A stretch of DNA of 64,000 nucleotides from Shewanella sp. NFH-SH190041 (GTDB taxonomy: Bacteria > Pseudomonadota > Gammaproteobacteria > Enterobacterales > Shewanellaceae). Of the stretch, positions 47,947-57,899 are shown piece after piece; the stretch's first letter is position 1; the number at the start of each line of letters is the position of its first letter. The stretch lies in the NCBI RefSeq assembly GCF_024363255.1, contig NZ_AP026070.1, positions 3,782,001-3,846,000 on the forward strand, given 5' to 3'. Under the pieces are notes generated by a model. That model saw nothing but the letters and a program-made list of their open reading frames with translations. It searched no databases and was not told the origin of the DNA. A program made the translations under genes and the position numbers.

Positions 47947-48411
47947 ATGAATGTGCAATTTATCAATCCATTTTTAGAATCCTTTCTCAATGTCATCAAT
48001 ACCATGGCAACTTTGCAGCTCACCCCTAGCCGGCCGCAAATAAAACTGGATGAAGTTGCCCGCGGTGATGTGTCCGGGTTAATCGGTATGGTTGGGCCAC
48101 AAGTAAAAGGGTCATTATCCATCACCTTTGAGGAGCAACTGGCCTGTAAAGTGATGCAAAATATGCTGGGGGAAGCGCCGGAAGAATTGAATGAAGAGGT
48201 CACAGACATGGTGGGGGAAATCACCAATATGGTGGCCGGTGGTGCGAAAAAGATATTAGGGGAACAAGGGTTTGAATTTGATATGGCCACCCCCGTAGTC
48301 GTGGCCGGAAAAGATCACCATATTGCGCATATTTGTACTGGCAAAAAATTGATCATGCCGTTTAACAGTATCTTCGGGAAAGCCTATATCGAAATCTGTT
48401 TTGAAAAGTAA
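47947..48411 (+). CDS. CheX-like chemotaxis phosphatase
   Basis: A 154-residue protein of the CheC/CheX/FliY family that dephosphorylates CheY-type regulators. The diagnostic D-x3-E-x2-N helix is seen once in DMVGEITNMVAGGAKKIL, with MNVQFINPFLESFLNVI at the start and CTGKKLIMPFNS near the end. A single active helix suggests CheX. It is an orphan, not next to che genes. ATG 47947 is preferred; an in-frame start 54 bases upstream is unlikely. Confidence 0.85.
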   Translation: MNVQFINPFLESFLNVINTMATLQLTPSRPQIKLDEVARGDVSGLIGMVGPQVKGSLSITFEEQLACKVMQNMLGEAPEELNEEVTDMVGEITNMVAGGAKKILGEQGFEFDMATPVVVAGKDHHIAHICTGKKLIMPFNSIFGKAYIEICFEK

Positions 48412-48418
48412 TTAACGC

Positions 48419-48446
48419 ATCCCCGACAGCAGCAGTTGTCGGGGAT
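48419..48446 (+). terminator. Hairpin after the cheX-like gene
   Basis: Ten-bp perfect stem ATCCCCGACA / TGTCGGGGAT with an 8-base loop, 7 bases after the stop. No T-run, so the terminator role is moderate. Confidence 0.5.
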
Positions 48447-48520
48447 TGCACTTTGCAGCTCAGCGATTTTCAGCCCATCTTCATGGGCAACATCATGGCA
48501 CCGCAATCACGACTATCTAT

Positions 48521-49726
48521 TTAGAACGGCTGACTCACCATCACCCAGAATTGTTTACTGTCAGCACTGACGCCCATCTCAGCCCGCACAACAACGCTTT
48601 CCACTTCAAACCTTACCCCGCCACCTAGACTCCAATGCATATCATCATGCAGCGCTGAGGCGGAAAAATTATCACTGACTTGACCGGCCTCGGCAAACAA
48701 GACCCATTGCCACCAAGGCACATCGTAAAAATTAAATACTGGCCACTGCTGCAGTGGTTGCCAATGGGGCTGCACCCGATACTCCAAGGTGTACAACAAA
48801 GCGCTGCGACCGGTAAAACGCCGAGCGGAATAGCCTCGCAGTCGTTCAAATCCCCCCAGACTGATACCCGCATAAGCCGGTGGTCGGTGCCATTGCCCGT
48901 CACTTTGCTCATCCCAACTCGGGGTATCGGCCAGATACAGATTGGCTGCTAACACCTGTTGACGAAATAGCTGATTTTGTCCCAACGGCACAAACAGACT
49001 CTGCTCGAGCTCCCACGTTTGCCAATTTTCGTTGCCATCACTAGCTGTGCCATATTTCAGCGTTAGGCTGCTCTGACCGCCCCGGGTGCTATTACGACCG
49101 TTATCACGGTTATCCCAATTAAACTGCAGCGCCACGCCACGGGCATGCTCAGGAACAGCTTGCTCAACCGCTAAGGAATGGGATTGATTAAACGCCGTCA
49201 GCCTGATACTGCTCACCCCGGAAACCCGAGGATCCCAGCTGATATCGCGACTCGGCCCCATAGCGGCCACAGCCCCTTGCCGCCCGCGACCAATGGGCAA
49301 CACATAATCAATATGCAGCTTGGCAAATTGCTCCTCTCCCCGGGTTATGACTCGGGTTGCCGCCTCAGTTTCGCCGGGCAGATAATAAATCCCTTCCTGA
49401 AACAGCCCTTGATAATACTCAGCACTAAATAACCACTGGGACAATCCGGGCAGTTGATAATGATTGGCCGCCAAATAACCGACCCAGCTGTCATTAGTGG
49501 TATACAGGCCGATACCCAGCACGCTAGCCTGTGGCTGCCCAGCATGCTTAATGACCCCGGCTGCGCCAAACGCCGTACTGAGATTTTCACTGGCGAAGAC
49601 AAACGGCACCACAGCAGACTCGGGAGATATGGCTGGCATATCCGTGGTTGGCTGCTGGGCAAATGCGGCAGATGACAACAATCCTGTCACGGCCAGAGAT
49701 ATGATTACATCCTTGATTTTTTTCAC
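48521..49726 (-). CDS. BamA/TamA-like surface-antigen outer membrane protein
   Basis: A 401-residue barrel of the bacterial surface antigen (D15) family without POTRA domains. The signal peptide ends near AFAQQPT. Features are LGIGLYTTNDSWVGYLAANH, FNWDNRDNGRNSTRGGQSSL, RLRGYSARRFTGRSAL (the loop-6 RGY-like motif) and a C-terminal FWVMVSQPF. The start is GTG 49726. Function is unknown; it may be an outer membrane porin or esterase relative. It lies after the alr terminator. Confidence 0.8.
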   Translation of the reverse strand: MKKIKDVIISLAVTGLLSSAAFAQQPTTDMPAISPESAVVPFVFASENLSTAFGAAGVIKHAGQPQASVLGIGLYTTNDSWVGYLAANHYQLPGLSQWLFSAEYYQGLFQEGIYYLPGETEAATRVITRGEEQFAKLHIDYVLPIGRGRQGAVAAMGPSRDISWDPRVSGVSSIRLTAFNQSHSLAVEQAVPEHARGVALQFNWDNRDNGRNSTRGGQSSLTLKYGTASDGNENWQTWELEQSLFVPLGQNQLFRQQVLAANLYLADTPSWDEQSDGQWHRPPAYAGISLGGFERLRGYSARRFTGRSALLYTLEYRVQPHWQPLQQWPVFNFYDVPWWQWVLFAEAGQVSDNFSASALHDDMHWSLGGGVRFEVESVVVRAEMGVSADSKQFWVMVSQPF

Positions 49727-49747
49727 TATTAAAAATTCCAGCCACAA

Positions 49748-49775
49748 AAAAACGGCAACTCATTTTGCCGTTTTT
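49748..49775 (-). terminator. Terminator after alr
   Basis: Stem AAAAACGGCAA / TTGCCGTTTTT with a 6-base loop and T-runs on both sides, between alr and the surface-antigen gene. Confidence 0.85.
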
Positions 49776-49818
49776 ATATTCTATCCAGGCTTGCTTGCCC
49801 GGAGCTGAACAGCGGGAA

Positions 49819-50898
49819 TTATTCCACACATACCGCCACACGAGGCGTGAGCTTAGTCATCAATTCGTAAGAAATGGTGCCAATATGCTCGGCGACCTCT
49901 TCAATATGCAGCGCTTGGCCCCATAGCAGGACATCGTCACCAGCTTTATCTGTGGCTCCAGGCCCCAAATCCACCGTTAACATATCCATAGACACGCGAC
50001 CAACTACCGGTACCCGGCGACCATTAACCCACACAGGTGTCCCTTCCGGCGCATTGCGAGGATAACCATCACCATAACCTATTGCCACCACACCCAGACG
50101 GGTATCCCGCCCGGCATGCCAATAACCACCGTAGCCCACAGGCTCTCCGGTTTTATGATCTCGAACTGCAATCAGCTGAGATTTCAGCTCCATTGCCGGG
50201 ATCAAGGCATGATTAATGCCCAAATCACCGGTCACTGGTGATACCCCATAGATAGCAATACCCGGACGGATCCAGTCTCGCTGGCTCTGCGGCCAAAATA
50301 GTGCCCCCGCAGAGGCGGCCAGTGAGCGTTCGCCGGGCAGGTCGCTGGTCAACGCATCAAAGATAGCTAACTGTACCGAGGTATAATCTTCATCCGGTTC
50401 ATCGGCGCGGGAAAAATGGGTAATTAAATTAATCGGCTTAGCCACATTCGGGCAACGCCCCAGCCGCTCATATACCGCGGAAAACTGCTCCGGCGTAAAG
50501 CCCAGACGGTGCATACCGGAATCAATTTTCAGCCAAACATTCACCGGCTCATCTAATGTTACCTGCTCTAGCATTTCCAGCTGAGATTCATGGTGGACAA
50601 CGGTATCAATATGGTGAGCGACTAATTTGTGCAAATCATCCGGGCGGAAGAAGCCTTCTAACAGCATTAACTTACCCTGAATGCCGCCATGTCGTAATTC
50701 CAGCGCTTCCTCTAGCCTAGCTAGGCCAAATCCATCAGCCGCCCCATCCAAATGGCGGGCGACATGCAACAGACCGTGACCATAGGCATTGGCCTTAACC
50801 ACTGCCATCACTTTACTGCCAGGAGCGAGCTGTTTTAATTGCTGCAGATTATGTGTCAGTGCACTGAGACTGATCTCTGCACGGGGAAAAGGTTTCAA
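49819..50898 (-). CDS. alr: Alanine racemase
   Basis: A 359-residue PLP enzyme making D-alanine for peptidoglycan. The PLP lysine is K35 in [12 protein letters not shown]; the other catalytic residue, Tyr, is in [20 protein letters not shown] 50898 is chosen because [16 protein letters not shown] matches the family start and a weak AGGG precedes it; the longer frame adds 11 unmatched residues. It follows dnaB by 45 bases, as in many gammaproteobacteria. Confidence 0.94.
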   Translation of the reverse strand: MKPFPRAEISLSALTHNLQQLKQLAPGSKVMAVVKANAYGHGLLHVARHLDGAADGFGLARLEEALELRHGGIQGKLMLLEGFFRPDDLHKLVAHHIDTVVHHESQLEMLEQVTLDEPVNVWLKIDSGMHRLGFTPEQFSAVYERLGRCPNVAKPINLITHFSRADEPDEDYTSVQLAIFDALTSDLPGERSLAASAGALFWPQSQRDWIRPGIAIYGVSPVTGDLGINHALIPAMELKSQLIAVRDHKTGEPVGYGGYWHAGRDTRLGVVAIGYGDGYPRNAPEGTPVWVNGRRVPVVGRVSMDMLTVDLGPGATDKAGDDVLLWGQALHIEEVAEHIGTISYELMTKLTPRVAVCVE

Positions 50899-50943
50899 AG
50901 AAATGCCCTGTCTAACTGAAAAAAAACACACAAAACCAGCGCA

Positions 50944-52353
50944 TCAGTCTTCATCAAACTGAAGTGCGCCAGCATAGCTATCGAACCGGGAGAAGTGCCC
51001 CTGGAAGGTCAGGCGTACCCGCCCGATAGGGCCATTACGCTGTTTACCGATAATGATCTCGGCGGTACCTTTGTCCGCAGAGTCATCGTTATACACTTCA
51101 TCCCGGTAAATGAACATAATAAGGTCGGCATCCTGCTCGATAGAGCCTGATTCACGCAGATCTGAGTTCACCGGGCGTTTATCGGCCCGTTGTTCCAGCG
51201 AGCGGTTAAGCTGGGACAGTGCAATAACCGGGATCTCTAACTCCTTAGCAAGGGCTTTGAGAGAGCGAGAAATTTCGGCAATCTCTAAGGTTCGGTTATC
51301 GGCCAATGCTGGTACCTGCATCAATTGCAAGTAGTCGACCATGATCATGGATAGCCCGCCGTGATCCCGGGCAATTCGCCGGGCCCGGCTACGTACTTCT
51401 GTCGGCGTCAGACCTGAGCTATCATCGATATACATCTTACCCTGTTCTAGCATAATACCCATGGTGGACGACACGCGAGCCCAGTCCTCATCATCCAGCT
51501 GACCGGTACGGATTTTGGTCTGATCAACCCGCCCCAGCGAGGCCAACATACGCATCATGATCTGTTCTGAAGGCATCTCCAGACTGAAAATCAGCACTGG
51601 CTTATCTTCATTCATGGCCGCGTATTCACACAGGTTCATGGCAAAAGTAGTTTTCCCCATAGAGGGACGAGCCGCCACAATCACCAAATCGCCGGACTGG
51701 AAACCAGCCGTCATGCCATCAAGATCGGCAAAGCCGCTGGATACCCCGGTAACACCGTTATGGGGGTTGTTATAGAGTTGCTCAATCCGATCAACGGTTT
51801 TTTCCAGAATGGTTTTAATCCCTTCTGGGCCCTCATTGGCATTCGCCCGTTGCTCGGCAATTTTAAATACTTTGGTTTCGGCCAGATCCAGCAATGCACT
51901 GGAATCACGCCCTTCCGGGTTATAACCGGCATCGGCAATTTCATGGGCGACCCGGATCATCTCTCGCACCACGGCCCGCTCACGGACAATCTCGGCATAA
52001 GAAACGATATTACCGGCACTAGGGGTGTTTTTCGCAATTTCCCCTAGGTAGGCAAACCCACCGGCATCCTCTAGCTCGCTGGATAATTCCAGCTGTTCAG
52101 AAACCGTCACCAAATCGATTGGCTGGCCTGCTTCAACCAGCTTTTGCATCGATGCAAAAATCATCCGATGGGAACGGGAGTAGAAATCTTCTTTAACGAC
52201 GGCTTCAGATACCTTATCCCAGGCTTCGGCATCCAACATCAGGCCACCGAGTACCGACTGTTCCGCTTCCAATGAATGGGGCGGTAACTTTAGGGCATCC
52301 ATCTGGGCATCTTTGGCTTTGCCTTTAGGCTTAAAAGCACCTTGCTGAGACAT
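50944..52353 (-). CDS. dnaB: Replicative DNA helicase DnaB
   Basis: A 469-residue hexameric helicase at the replication fork. The N-terminal primase-interaction domain (LPPHSLEAEQSVLGGLMLD) leads to a RecA-like ATPase with Walker A ARPSMGKTTFAMN, then FSLEMPSEQIMMRMLAS, MVDYLQLM and SQLNRSLEQRADKRP. No intein or insertion is present. It is divergent from the S46 peptidase gene. Confidence 0.97.
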   Translation of the reverse strand: MSQQGAFKPKGKAKDAQMDALKLPPHSLEAEQSVLGGLMLDAEAWDKVSEAVVKEDFYSRSHRMIFASMQKLVEAGQPIDLVTVSEQLELSSELEDAGGFAYLGEIAKNTPSAGNIVSYAEIVRERAVVREMIRVAHEIADAGYNPEGRDSSALLDLAETKVFKIAEQRANANEGPEGIKTILEKTVDRIEQLYNNPHNGVTGVSSGFADLDGMTAGFQSGDLVIVAARPSMGKTTFAMNLCEYAAMNEDKPVLIFSLEMPSEQIMMRMLASLGRVDQTKIRTGQLDDEDWARVSSTMGIMLEQGKMYIDDSSGLTPTEVRSRARRIARDHGGLSMIMVDYLQLMQVPALADNRTLEIAEISRSLKALAKELEIPVIALSQLNRSLEQRADKRPVNSDLRESGSIEQDADLIMFIYRDEVYNDDSADKGTAEIIIGKQRNGPIGRVRLTFQGHFSRFDSYAGALQFDED

Positions 52354-52478
52354 TCACGCTCCCGATTACAACAGCTTTACAAATATGATATAAATCAGCT
52401 GGGTAAAACAATTAACCCAACAATAACAACCTGTTTATCCAACAAAACGGACATAATTACAAACAATAAGGAATGAAC

Positions 52479-54674
52479 ATGCGCAATGCATTGGTTGCAG
52501 CCCTGCTGCTGTCATCCGGTGTTGCCTTGGCCGATGAAGGTCAATGGCAACCCTACCAAATGCCCATGATTGCTGACAAACTCAAGCAGCGGGGCATTGA
52601 TATCCCGGCCAAACAACTGGCTGATCTTACCCGCTATCCAATGAATGCTGTGGTTGGACTGGGCTATTGTACCGCCAGTTTCGTTTCCCCTAAAGGTTTA
52701 GTTGTCACCAACCACCACTGTGCTTATCGGGCAATTCAATACAATACCAAGCCTGCTCACAACTATCTGGCCAATGGATTTCTGGCGCAAACGCTCGCAG
52801 AAGAGGTTTCAGCAGGCCCTAATGAGCGCCTCTATGTCACTGAAGCGGTAACAGACGTTACCAAACACATTACAGCCAAGCTCCCTCAGCAGCCGCTGGC
52901 GCGTTATCAAGCTATTGAGGCGCAAAAAAAGGCGTTAGTGAAGCAGTGTGAAAGCGATGAAAATTATCGCTGCTCAGTGCGCAGCTTTCACAGTGGACTG
53001 GAATACTACCTAATTAAACAGCTGATTATTCGGGATGTGCGCCTAGTCTACGCTCCCCCTGAAAGTGTGGGCGGCTATGGCGGCGATATCGATAACTTTG
53101 AGTTCCCTCGCCACAGTGGTGATTTTACCTTTTTGCGCGCCTATGTCGGCAAAAATGGCAAACCGGCAGCTTACCATCAGGATAATGTGCCCTATCAACC
53201 CGCCAGCCACCTGAAAGTCAACGCGGATGGGGTAAAAGCCGGGGATGGCGTCTTTGTCGCTGGCTATCCCGGCTCAACCAGCCGCTATCGACTCACCTCT
53301 GAGCTAAAATTTGCCAGCGACTGGCTCTATCCGGTACTGGCTGACAGATATCAGCGTCAGATAGACACGCTAGAAGCCATGGGGGCCAACAGCAGTGATA
53401 TCAAAATTAAATACGCCGGTATGCTGGCAGGTAACGCCAATCGGATGAAAAAGCTCAATGGCTTACTGGATGGTTTTCGCAGTACTGATATCGCCGGGAT
53501 CAAACAGCAACGCGAAGATGATTTTACCCGCCATATTGATCGCCAAGGCGCTAACAGCAAGGCGATGATGCAGACCCTTGAGCGCTTGATCACGGAGCGT
53601 CAAGCGCAATATCAGACTCGGTTTTATTTCAATAATGCCCAATCAGGTGCACTGCTTGATGCCGCAAAGCAACTTTACCGGTTAGCTAAAGAGCAGCAAA
53701 AACCGGATGCCGAGCGCGAAGCCGGTTATCAACAGCGGGATCTGCGCATGTTTGCCGCAAAACTGACGCGGCTAAACCGCAGTTTTGATGCCGAGGTGGA
53801 CCGGACGCTGTGGCAGCAGGATATTGAAGCATACCGAGATCAATCCCACAGGGTTGAGGTGCTGGATAAATTATTGCTTGAGAACGGGACACAGCCATTG
53901 GCTGAGCGGCTTCGAGGCATGTACTCCCTCACCGGGTTGATGGATACCGATACTCGTCTGGCTTGGATGCAGAAAACCCCCGGCGAATTTGAGCGCAGTG
54001 CCGATCCTTTTATCCGCTTAGCGGTTGCACTGTACCCGGAAAATATTGCTCAGGAGCAAGAGGATAAAACCCTCAGCGGAGAGTTGTCCCTCGCCCGGCC
54101 TGAATATATGGCTGCGGTGATTGACTATTACAAAGCCAATAATTGGCCTGTATATCCTGACGCCAATGGCACATTAAGGATCACCTACGGTATGGTTGAT
54201 GGTTACCAGTCCCGTGATGCCTTGTATAAACAGCCGTTTACTAAACTGGAAGGGATTGCAGCCAAGCACACAGGTCAAGCGCCATTTAATGCCCCGCAAA
54301 AAGTGCTCAGTGCCATTGCCAGCAATGATACCCAAGGGCACAAGGTTGAGGATCTGTATGGCGATCACCGCGGCTGGCTATGTAGGCTATTCTCCTGCCA
54401 GGATAAGCCTGACGCCTTTAATTCAGTCCCGGTCAATTTCCTTTCCAGTGTAGATACCACAGGGGGAAATTCTGGCTCACCGGTATTCAATGGTCAGGGG
54501 GAATTGGTCGGACTCAACTTTGACTCCACCTATGAGGCCATCACCAAAGACTGGTTCTTTAATCCGGAGATCACCCGGGCGGTACATGTGGATATCCGTT
54601 ATATCCTCTGGATGATGGATAAAGTCGATAATGCCCACAATTTATTGGCCGAGTTGGAAGTCGTGCGTCACTGA
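52479..54674 (+). CDS. S46-family dipeptidyl-peptidase (DPP7/DPP11 type)
   Basis: A 731-residue secreted serine peptidase that removes dipeptides from oligopeptides in the periplasm. It has a signal peptide ending ALADEG. The catalytic His is in VTNHHCAYRAIQ (79/80), the Asp in GGDIDNFEFPRHSGDF, and the Ser in TTGGNSGSPVFNGQGEL near the end. ATG 52479 has AAGGA 6-7 bases upstream; ATG 52473 is the alternative. The specificity class (Asp/Glu versus hydrophobic P1) was not determined. Confidence 0.93.
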   Translation: MRNALVAALLLSSGVALADEGQWQPYQMPMIADKLKQRGIDIPAKQLADLTRYPMNAVVGLGYCTASFVSPKGLVVTNHHCAYRAIQYNTKPAHNYLANGFLAQTLAEEVSAGPNERLYVTEAVTDVTKHITAKLPQQPLARYQAIEAQKKALVKQCESDENYRCSVRSFHSGLEYYLIKQLIIRDVRLVYAPPESVGGYGGDIDNFEFPRHSGDFTFLRAYVGKNGKPAAYHQDNVPYQPASHLKVNADGVKAGDGVFVAGYPGSTSRYRLTSELKFASDWLYPVLADRYQRQIDTLEAMGANSSDIKIKYAGMLAGNANRMKKLNGLLDGFRSTDIAGIKQQREDDFTRHIDRQGANSKAMMQTLERLITERQAQYQTRFYFNNAQSGALLDAAKQLYRLAKEQQKPDAEREAGYQQRDLRMFAAKLTRLNRSFDAEVDRTLWQQDIEAYRDQSHRVEVLDKLLLENGTQPLAERLRGMYSLTGLMDTDTRLAWMQKTPGEFERSADPFIRLAVALYPENIAQEQEDKTLSGELSLARPEYMAAVIDYYKANNWPVYPDANGTLRITYGMVDGYQSRDALYKQPFTKLEGIAAKHTGQAPFNAPQKVLSAIASNDTQGHKVEDLYGDHRGWLCRLFSCQDKPDAFNSVPVNFLSSVDTTGGNSGSPVFNGQGELVGLNFDSTYEAITKDWFFNPEITRAVHVDIRYILWMMDKVDNAHNLLAELEVVRH

Positions 54675-54702
54675 TCGGCTGTGATAGCTAAAATCCAGAC
54701 AT

Positions 54703-54732
54703 AAAAAAACACCGCCCTAAGGCGGTGTTTTT
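54703..54732. terminator. Bidirectional terminator, S46 peptidase and rplI
   Basis: Stem AAACACCGCC / GGCGGTGTTT with loop CTAA and flanking A and T runs, between convergent genes. Confidence 0.9.
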
Positions 54733-54747
54733 CACGGTAAAGGTTAA

Positions 54748-55200
54748 TTAAGCTTCTGCAACAACAGAAACTTTAACCATACCTTTCACTTCGGTGTGCA
54801 GGATAACTTCAACTTCGAACTCACCAGTGGTACGCAGAGCGCCCAGTGGCAGACGAACTTCAGCTTTAGCCAGCTCAACACCAGCAGCAGTTACTGCATC
54901 AGCGATATCGCGGGTACCTACAGAACCGAACAGCTTGCCTTCGTCACCAGCTTTAGAAGCAATAACAACAGCTTCCAGAGCAGTGATTTTCTCAGCGCGC
55001 TCGTGGGCAGCAGCCAGCTCAGAGGCCAGTTTAGCTTCAAGTTCAGCACGGCGAGTTTCGAAAACTTCAGTGTTAGCAGCGTTAGCTACAACAGCTTTGC
55101 CTTGAGGCAGCAGGTAGTTACGTGCATAACCAGCTTTTACAGAAACTTGGTCACCCAGGTTGCCCAGGTTTGCGATTTTATCAAGCAGAATAATGTTCAT
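54748..55200 (-). CDS. rplI: 50S ribosomal protein L9
   Basis: A 150-residue protein. The start [20 protein letters not shown] and [14 protein letters not shown] are the L9 signature, followed by a long connecting helix and a C-terminal domain ending in [17 protein letters not shown] 55200 has GAGGA 7 bases upstream. It is last in the operon rpsF-priB-rpsR-rplI. Confidence 0.97.
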   Translation of the reverse strand: MNIILLDKIANLGNLGDQVSVKAGYARNYLLPQGKAVVANAANTEVFETRRAELEAKLASELAAAHERAEKITALEAVVIASKAGDEGKLFGSVGTRDIADAVTAAGVELAKAEVRLPLGALRTTGEFEVEVILHTEVKGMVKVSVVAEA

Positions 55201-55232
55201 TATCAATTCCTCTAGCTAAGAACCAGTGCCAA

Positions 55233-55472
<240 letters not shown>

Positions 55473-55778
55473 CTAAGTTTTCAATTCGACATTTTCAGCG
55501 TGGAGCACCAAACGGTTTTGCCCGTTGCGGCTCTGCTGCAGTGCAATAAAGCCTGCAACTTCAATCTCCACGCCAGCTTTCAGCTTGTCTGTGATGCTAT
55601 TAAAGCGATCTCCGCTTAATACCACCTGGATTTGACAGTACACATTCCGCAGCATTTCAACTTCAAAGCGCTGGGATTTATGCTCCAGTGTCAGTATGCA
55701 ATGTGCAATACCGGCTGGGCTGTCAAATTGTCTGGAACGCAGTATCTGGCCAGACAACACCAGATGATTGGCGGTCAC
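55473..55778 (-). CDS. priB: Primosomal replication protein PriB
   Basis: A 101-residue OB-fold protein for replication restart with PriA and DnaT. Start NHLVLSGQILRSRQFDSPAGI and core FEVEMLRNVYCQIQVVLSG are typical. The start codon is GTG, 8 bases after the rpsF stop, with coupling likely. The gene is within the ribosomal operon, as in E. coli. Confidence 0.94.
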   Translation of the reverse strand: MTANHLVLSGQILRSRQFDSPAGIAHCILTLEHKSQRFEVEMLRNVYCQIQVVLSGDRFNSITDKLKAGVEIEVAGFIALQQSRNGQNRLVLHAENVELKT

Positions 55779-55786
55779 AGAGAAAC

Positions 55787-56188
55787 TTACTCAGCTTTTT
55801 CTTCAGCGTTTTCTTTAACTTCTTCAGCAACTTTTTCTACGGCTGCAGCACGGCGAGTTTCACGCTCGTCTTTAGCCTTAGCCATTGGAGATGCTTCAGT
55901 GATGGCAGCTTTAGTACGCATAACCATGCTACGCAGAACAGCGTCGTTGAAACGGAAAGCTGTCTCCAGCTCTTCAACAGACTCAGCAGTAGCTTCTACG
56001 TTCATCAGAACATAGTGAGCCTTGTGCAGGTCTTGAATTGGGTAAGCCAGTTGACGACGGCCCCAGTCTTCTAGGCGGTGGATCGTGCCGTTAGCTTCAG
56101 TGATAACACCAGTATAACGCTCGATCATACCTGGTACTTGTTCACTCTGGTCAGGGTGAACCATAAATACGATTTCGTAATGACGCAT
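55787..56188 (-). CDS. rpsF: 30S ribosomal protein S6
   Basis: A 133-residue protein. [20 protein letters not shown] at the start and [20 protein letters not shown] identify S6. The tail is rich in Glu, Ala and Lys ([15 protein letters not shown]), as in gammaproteobacteria where it may be glutamylated by RimK. It heads the operon and has a structured leader. Confidence 0.97.
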   Translation of the reverse strand: MRHYEIVFMVHPDQSEQVPGMIERYTGVITEANGTIHRLEDWGRRQLAYPIQDLHKAHYVLMNVEATAESVEELETAFRFNDAVLRSMVMRTKAAITEASPMAKAKDERETRRAAAVEKVAEEVKENAEEKAE

Positions 56189-56194
56189 TTATTG

Positions 56195-56250
56195 CTCCTT
56201 ACGGGTTTGTAGCCTCGTGATTGGCTCAGTCAAACCAAATAGAGGCAAGG
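56195..56250 (-). promoter_or_regulatory. Candidate S6:S18 autoregulatory leader of rpsF
   Basis: In the rpsF leader, GCCTC (56242-56246) pairs with GAGGC (56212-56216) and, within it, TTGG with CCAA; a CCCG lies just downstream near the ribosome site AGGAG. S6:S18 complexes are known to bind a hairpin with a CCG in rpsF leaders of other bacteria. Exact correspondence was not tested. Confidence 0.5.
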
Positions 56251-56280
56251 AACGAGATAAAGTGACTGATAAGGTGCGCG

Positions 56281-56331
56281 ATAGTACATAAACCCGGCAC
56301 AAAACTCAAGCAGTAAAAACACTGCTTGAGT
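56281..56331 (-). promoter_or_regulatory. rpsF promoter with inverted repeat over the -35 box
   Basis: On the minus strand TTGAGT (56304-56309) and TACTAT (56281-56286) are 17 bases apart. A perfect 11-bp inverted repeat ACTCAAGCAGT-(6)-ACTGCTTGAGT (56304-56331) covers the -35 hexamer. It may be an operator or a terminator of the opposite side. Confidence 0.55.
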
Positions 56332-56529
56332 GGGAAAATGCCGTATCTTATCTTCATTGCTGCGGCGTCATTAATGCCGGATTCTCGCCGCTCAAATCAC
56401 AATACTGAGCGCTGAGTTTAGCCCGCGGCCAAGGCTTGCGCTAAACCCCATTCATTGTATGATGTGAAGCGACAACCGGCGCTGATGCGCCCATCTGCCA
56501 GACTCTTGAATCACAGAATAATTATTACA

Positions 56530-57297
56530 ATGCTCAGAGCCTTTTTATCACCCCTGTTACGGCGTGCAGCCCAACTTAGCTTGTTGTTTTTTCCAGGTGT
56601 TGCCTGTGCGTTAGTGCCGCCAGATTATCAAGAACCCCCTAGCGATTTCACCGCTGAAGTGGAGGCGGGATTTCAGCTCAATACAGGTAATACTGAATCC
56701 AGCAGCTTTAACGGCCGCACTAAATTGGTGTATGACACCCATAATTTTAAACAAGAAGGTACAGTCAAAGCCTTCTTTGCTTCCGACTCAGAAAAAACCA
56801 CTGCTGAAAAATACAATCTGCAACTACAGTCCAACTATAAAATCAACAGTGGCTATATTTTTGCCCAAGGGGATTTCACCTGGGATAAATTCGGCTCGTA
56901 TACCCGTATTGCCACAATTTCATCCGGCTATGGTTTCAAACCGATTAATACCACCAATACCAGCATGAGCCTGGAAGTCGCACCGGGTTATCGTTACAAC
57001 CTGCCTTATGGTAATGATCCAGCGGTAGACCCCATCGCGGAGCAGGATGTGATTTTGCGTACCACGGCCAAGTTTGAACAAAAAATCCATGAGTACACTA
57101 ACTTCACCGCCGATTTGGTCACGGAAGTGGGAGAGAACAACAATACGGTGGCACTGGATTTAGCCTATAAAAATACCGTATTCCAGGACTGGGCATTTAA
57201 GGTGGGATTTAACGTCAAATATACCCAAGTAGTACCGGAAGGTACGCAACAGACCGATACCATATCGACGTTTAATCTGCTGTATACCTTTCAATAA
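56530..57297 (+). CDS. DUF481 outer membrane protein (YdiY-like)
   Basis: A 255-residue secreted barrel. The signal peptide ends near ACALVPP. Then FTAEVEAGFQLNTGNTESSS, a DUF481 start, and repeated strands of Tyr/Thr/Lys alternation, ending FNLLYTFQ. Function is unknown; relatives are induced by salt. ATG 56530 is selected; the longer frame lacks a signal peptide. It ends at a strong hairpin. Confidence 0.83.
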   Translation: MLRAFLSPLLRRAAQLSLLFFPGVACALVPPDYQEPPSDFTAEVEAGFQLNTGNTESSSFNGRTKLVYDTHNFKQEGTVKAFFASDSEKTTAEKYNLQLQSNYKINSGYIFAQGDFTWDKFGSYTRIATISSGYGFKPINTTNTSMSLEVAPGYRYNLPYGNDPAVDPIAEQDVILRTTAKFEQKIHEYTNFTADLVTEVGENNNTVALDLAYKNTVFQDWAFKVGFNVKYTQVVPEGTQQTDTISTFNLLYTFQ

Positions 57298-57314
57298 GCT
57301 AAGCCCGCCTTAAA

Positions 57315-57342
57315 ACATAACCCGGCCAAAGCCGGGTTATGT
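57315..57342 (+). terminator. Hairpin after the DUF481 gene
   Basis: Perfect 12-bp stem ACATAACCCGGC / GCCGGGTTATGT with loop CAAA, 17 bases after the stop. The following T-run is weak. Confidence 0.65.
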
Positions 57343-57366
57343 GCAAATTTACTCACACAGCAAAGC

Positions 57367-57873
57367 TCAACAAGCTACATGATGGCGAGCGATAAAATCA
57401 GACAGGATCTGAGTGGCATTGGCTTCATTACGCTGTTGCGCCAGCAAGTAGCAATAGATTGCCGTTTCATGTTCATCCACCAAATGGAATAACTCCGTCA
57501 TTGGCGAATGATGTTGTTCAGCCTTCACCCGCTGCTGACGATACACTTCCTGATACGGAGCCACCCAATCGACCATGGTATCGATCAGACTCTCCCAAGA
57601 CAGATTCAGCCAACGGCTGGCATCAGCATCACCTTTCGCGGCCATCTCTTCATCATGGGGCTGACAGACGCAGCCAAAGCTCGGCAATTGCCGCTCTAGC
57701 TGGGCCGCCGTTACTCGCTCAACCTGCAGCAAAAGTTCAAATGCGTGACGGTGCCGTCCCATAGCATCCCAATCACGAAACCCAGCCAGCATAGTACTGA
57801 AAAAAGCAATACCATAAAGTTCACCGCGGTAAGCCTGCTGCAGTTGCTCCCGCTGTTGTTTATCAATTTGCAT
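57367..57873 (-). CDS. Uncharacterised helical protein downstream of rlmB
   Basis: A 168-residue cytosolic protein, mainly helical, rich in His, Gln and Glu. Noticeable pieces are QQAYRGELYGIAFFSTMLAG and a later LFHLVDEHETAIYCYLL, whose Glu/His spacing hints at a ferritin-like bundle, not proven. ATG 57873 gives a plain N-terminus; an upstream TTG adds 20 residues across a hairpin and is less likely. It lies 66 bases after rlmB. Confidence 0.6.
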   Translation of the reverse strand: MQIDKQQREQLQQAYRGELYGIAFFSTMLAGFRDWDAMGRHRHAFELLLQVERVTAAQLERQLPSFGCVCQPHDEEMAAKGDADASRWLNLSWESLIDTMVDWVAPYQEVYRQQRVKAEQHHSPMTELFHLVDEHETAIYCYLLAQQRNEANATQILSDFIARHHVAC

Positions 57874-57899
57874 AAAGAAAGAAGGAAATAGTGGAGACA

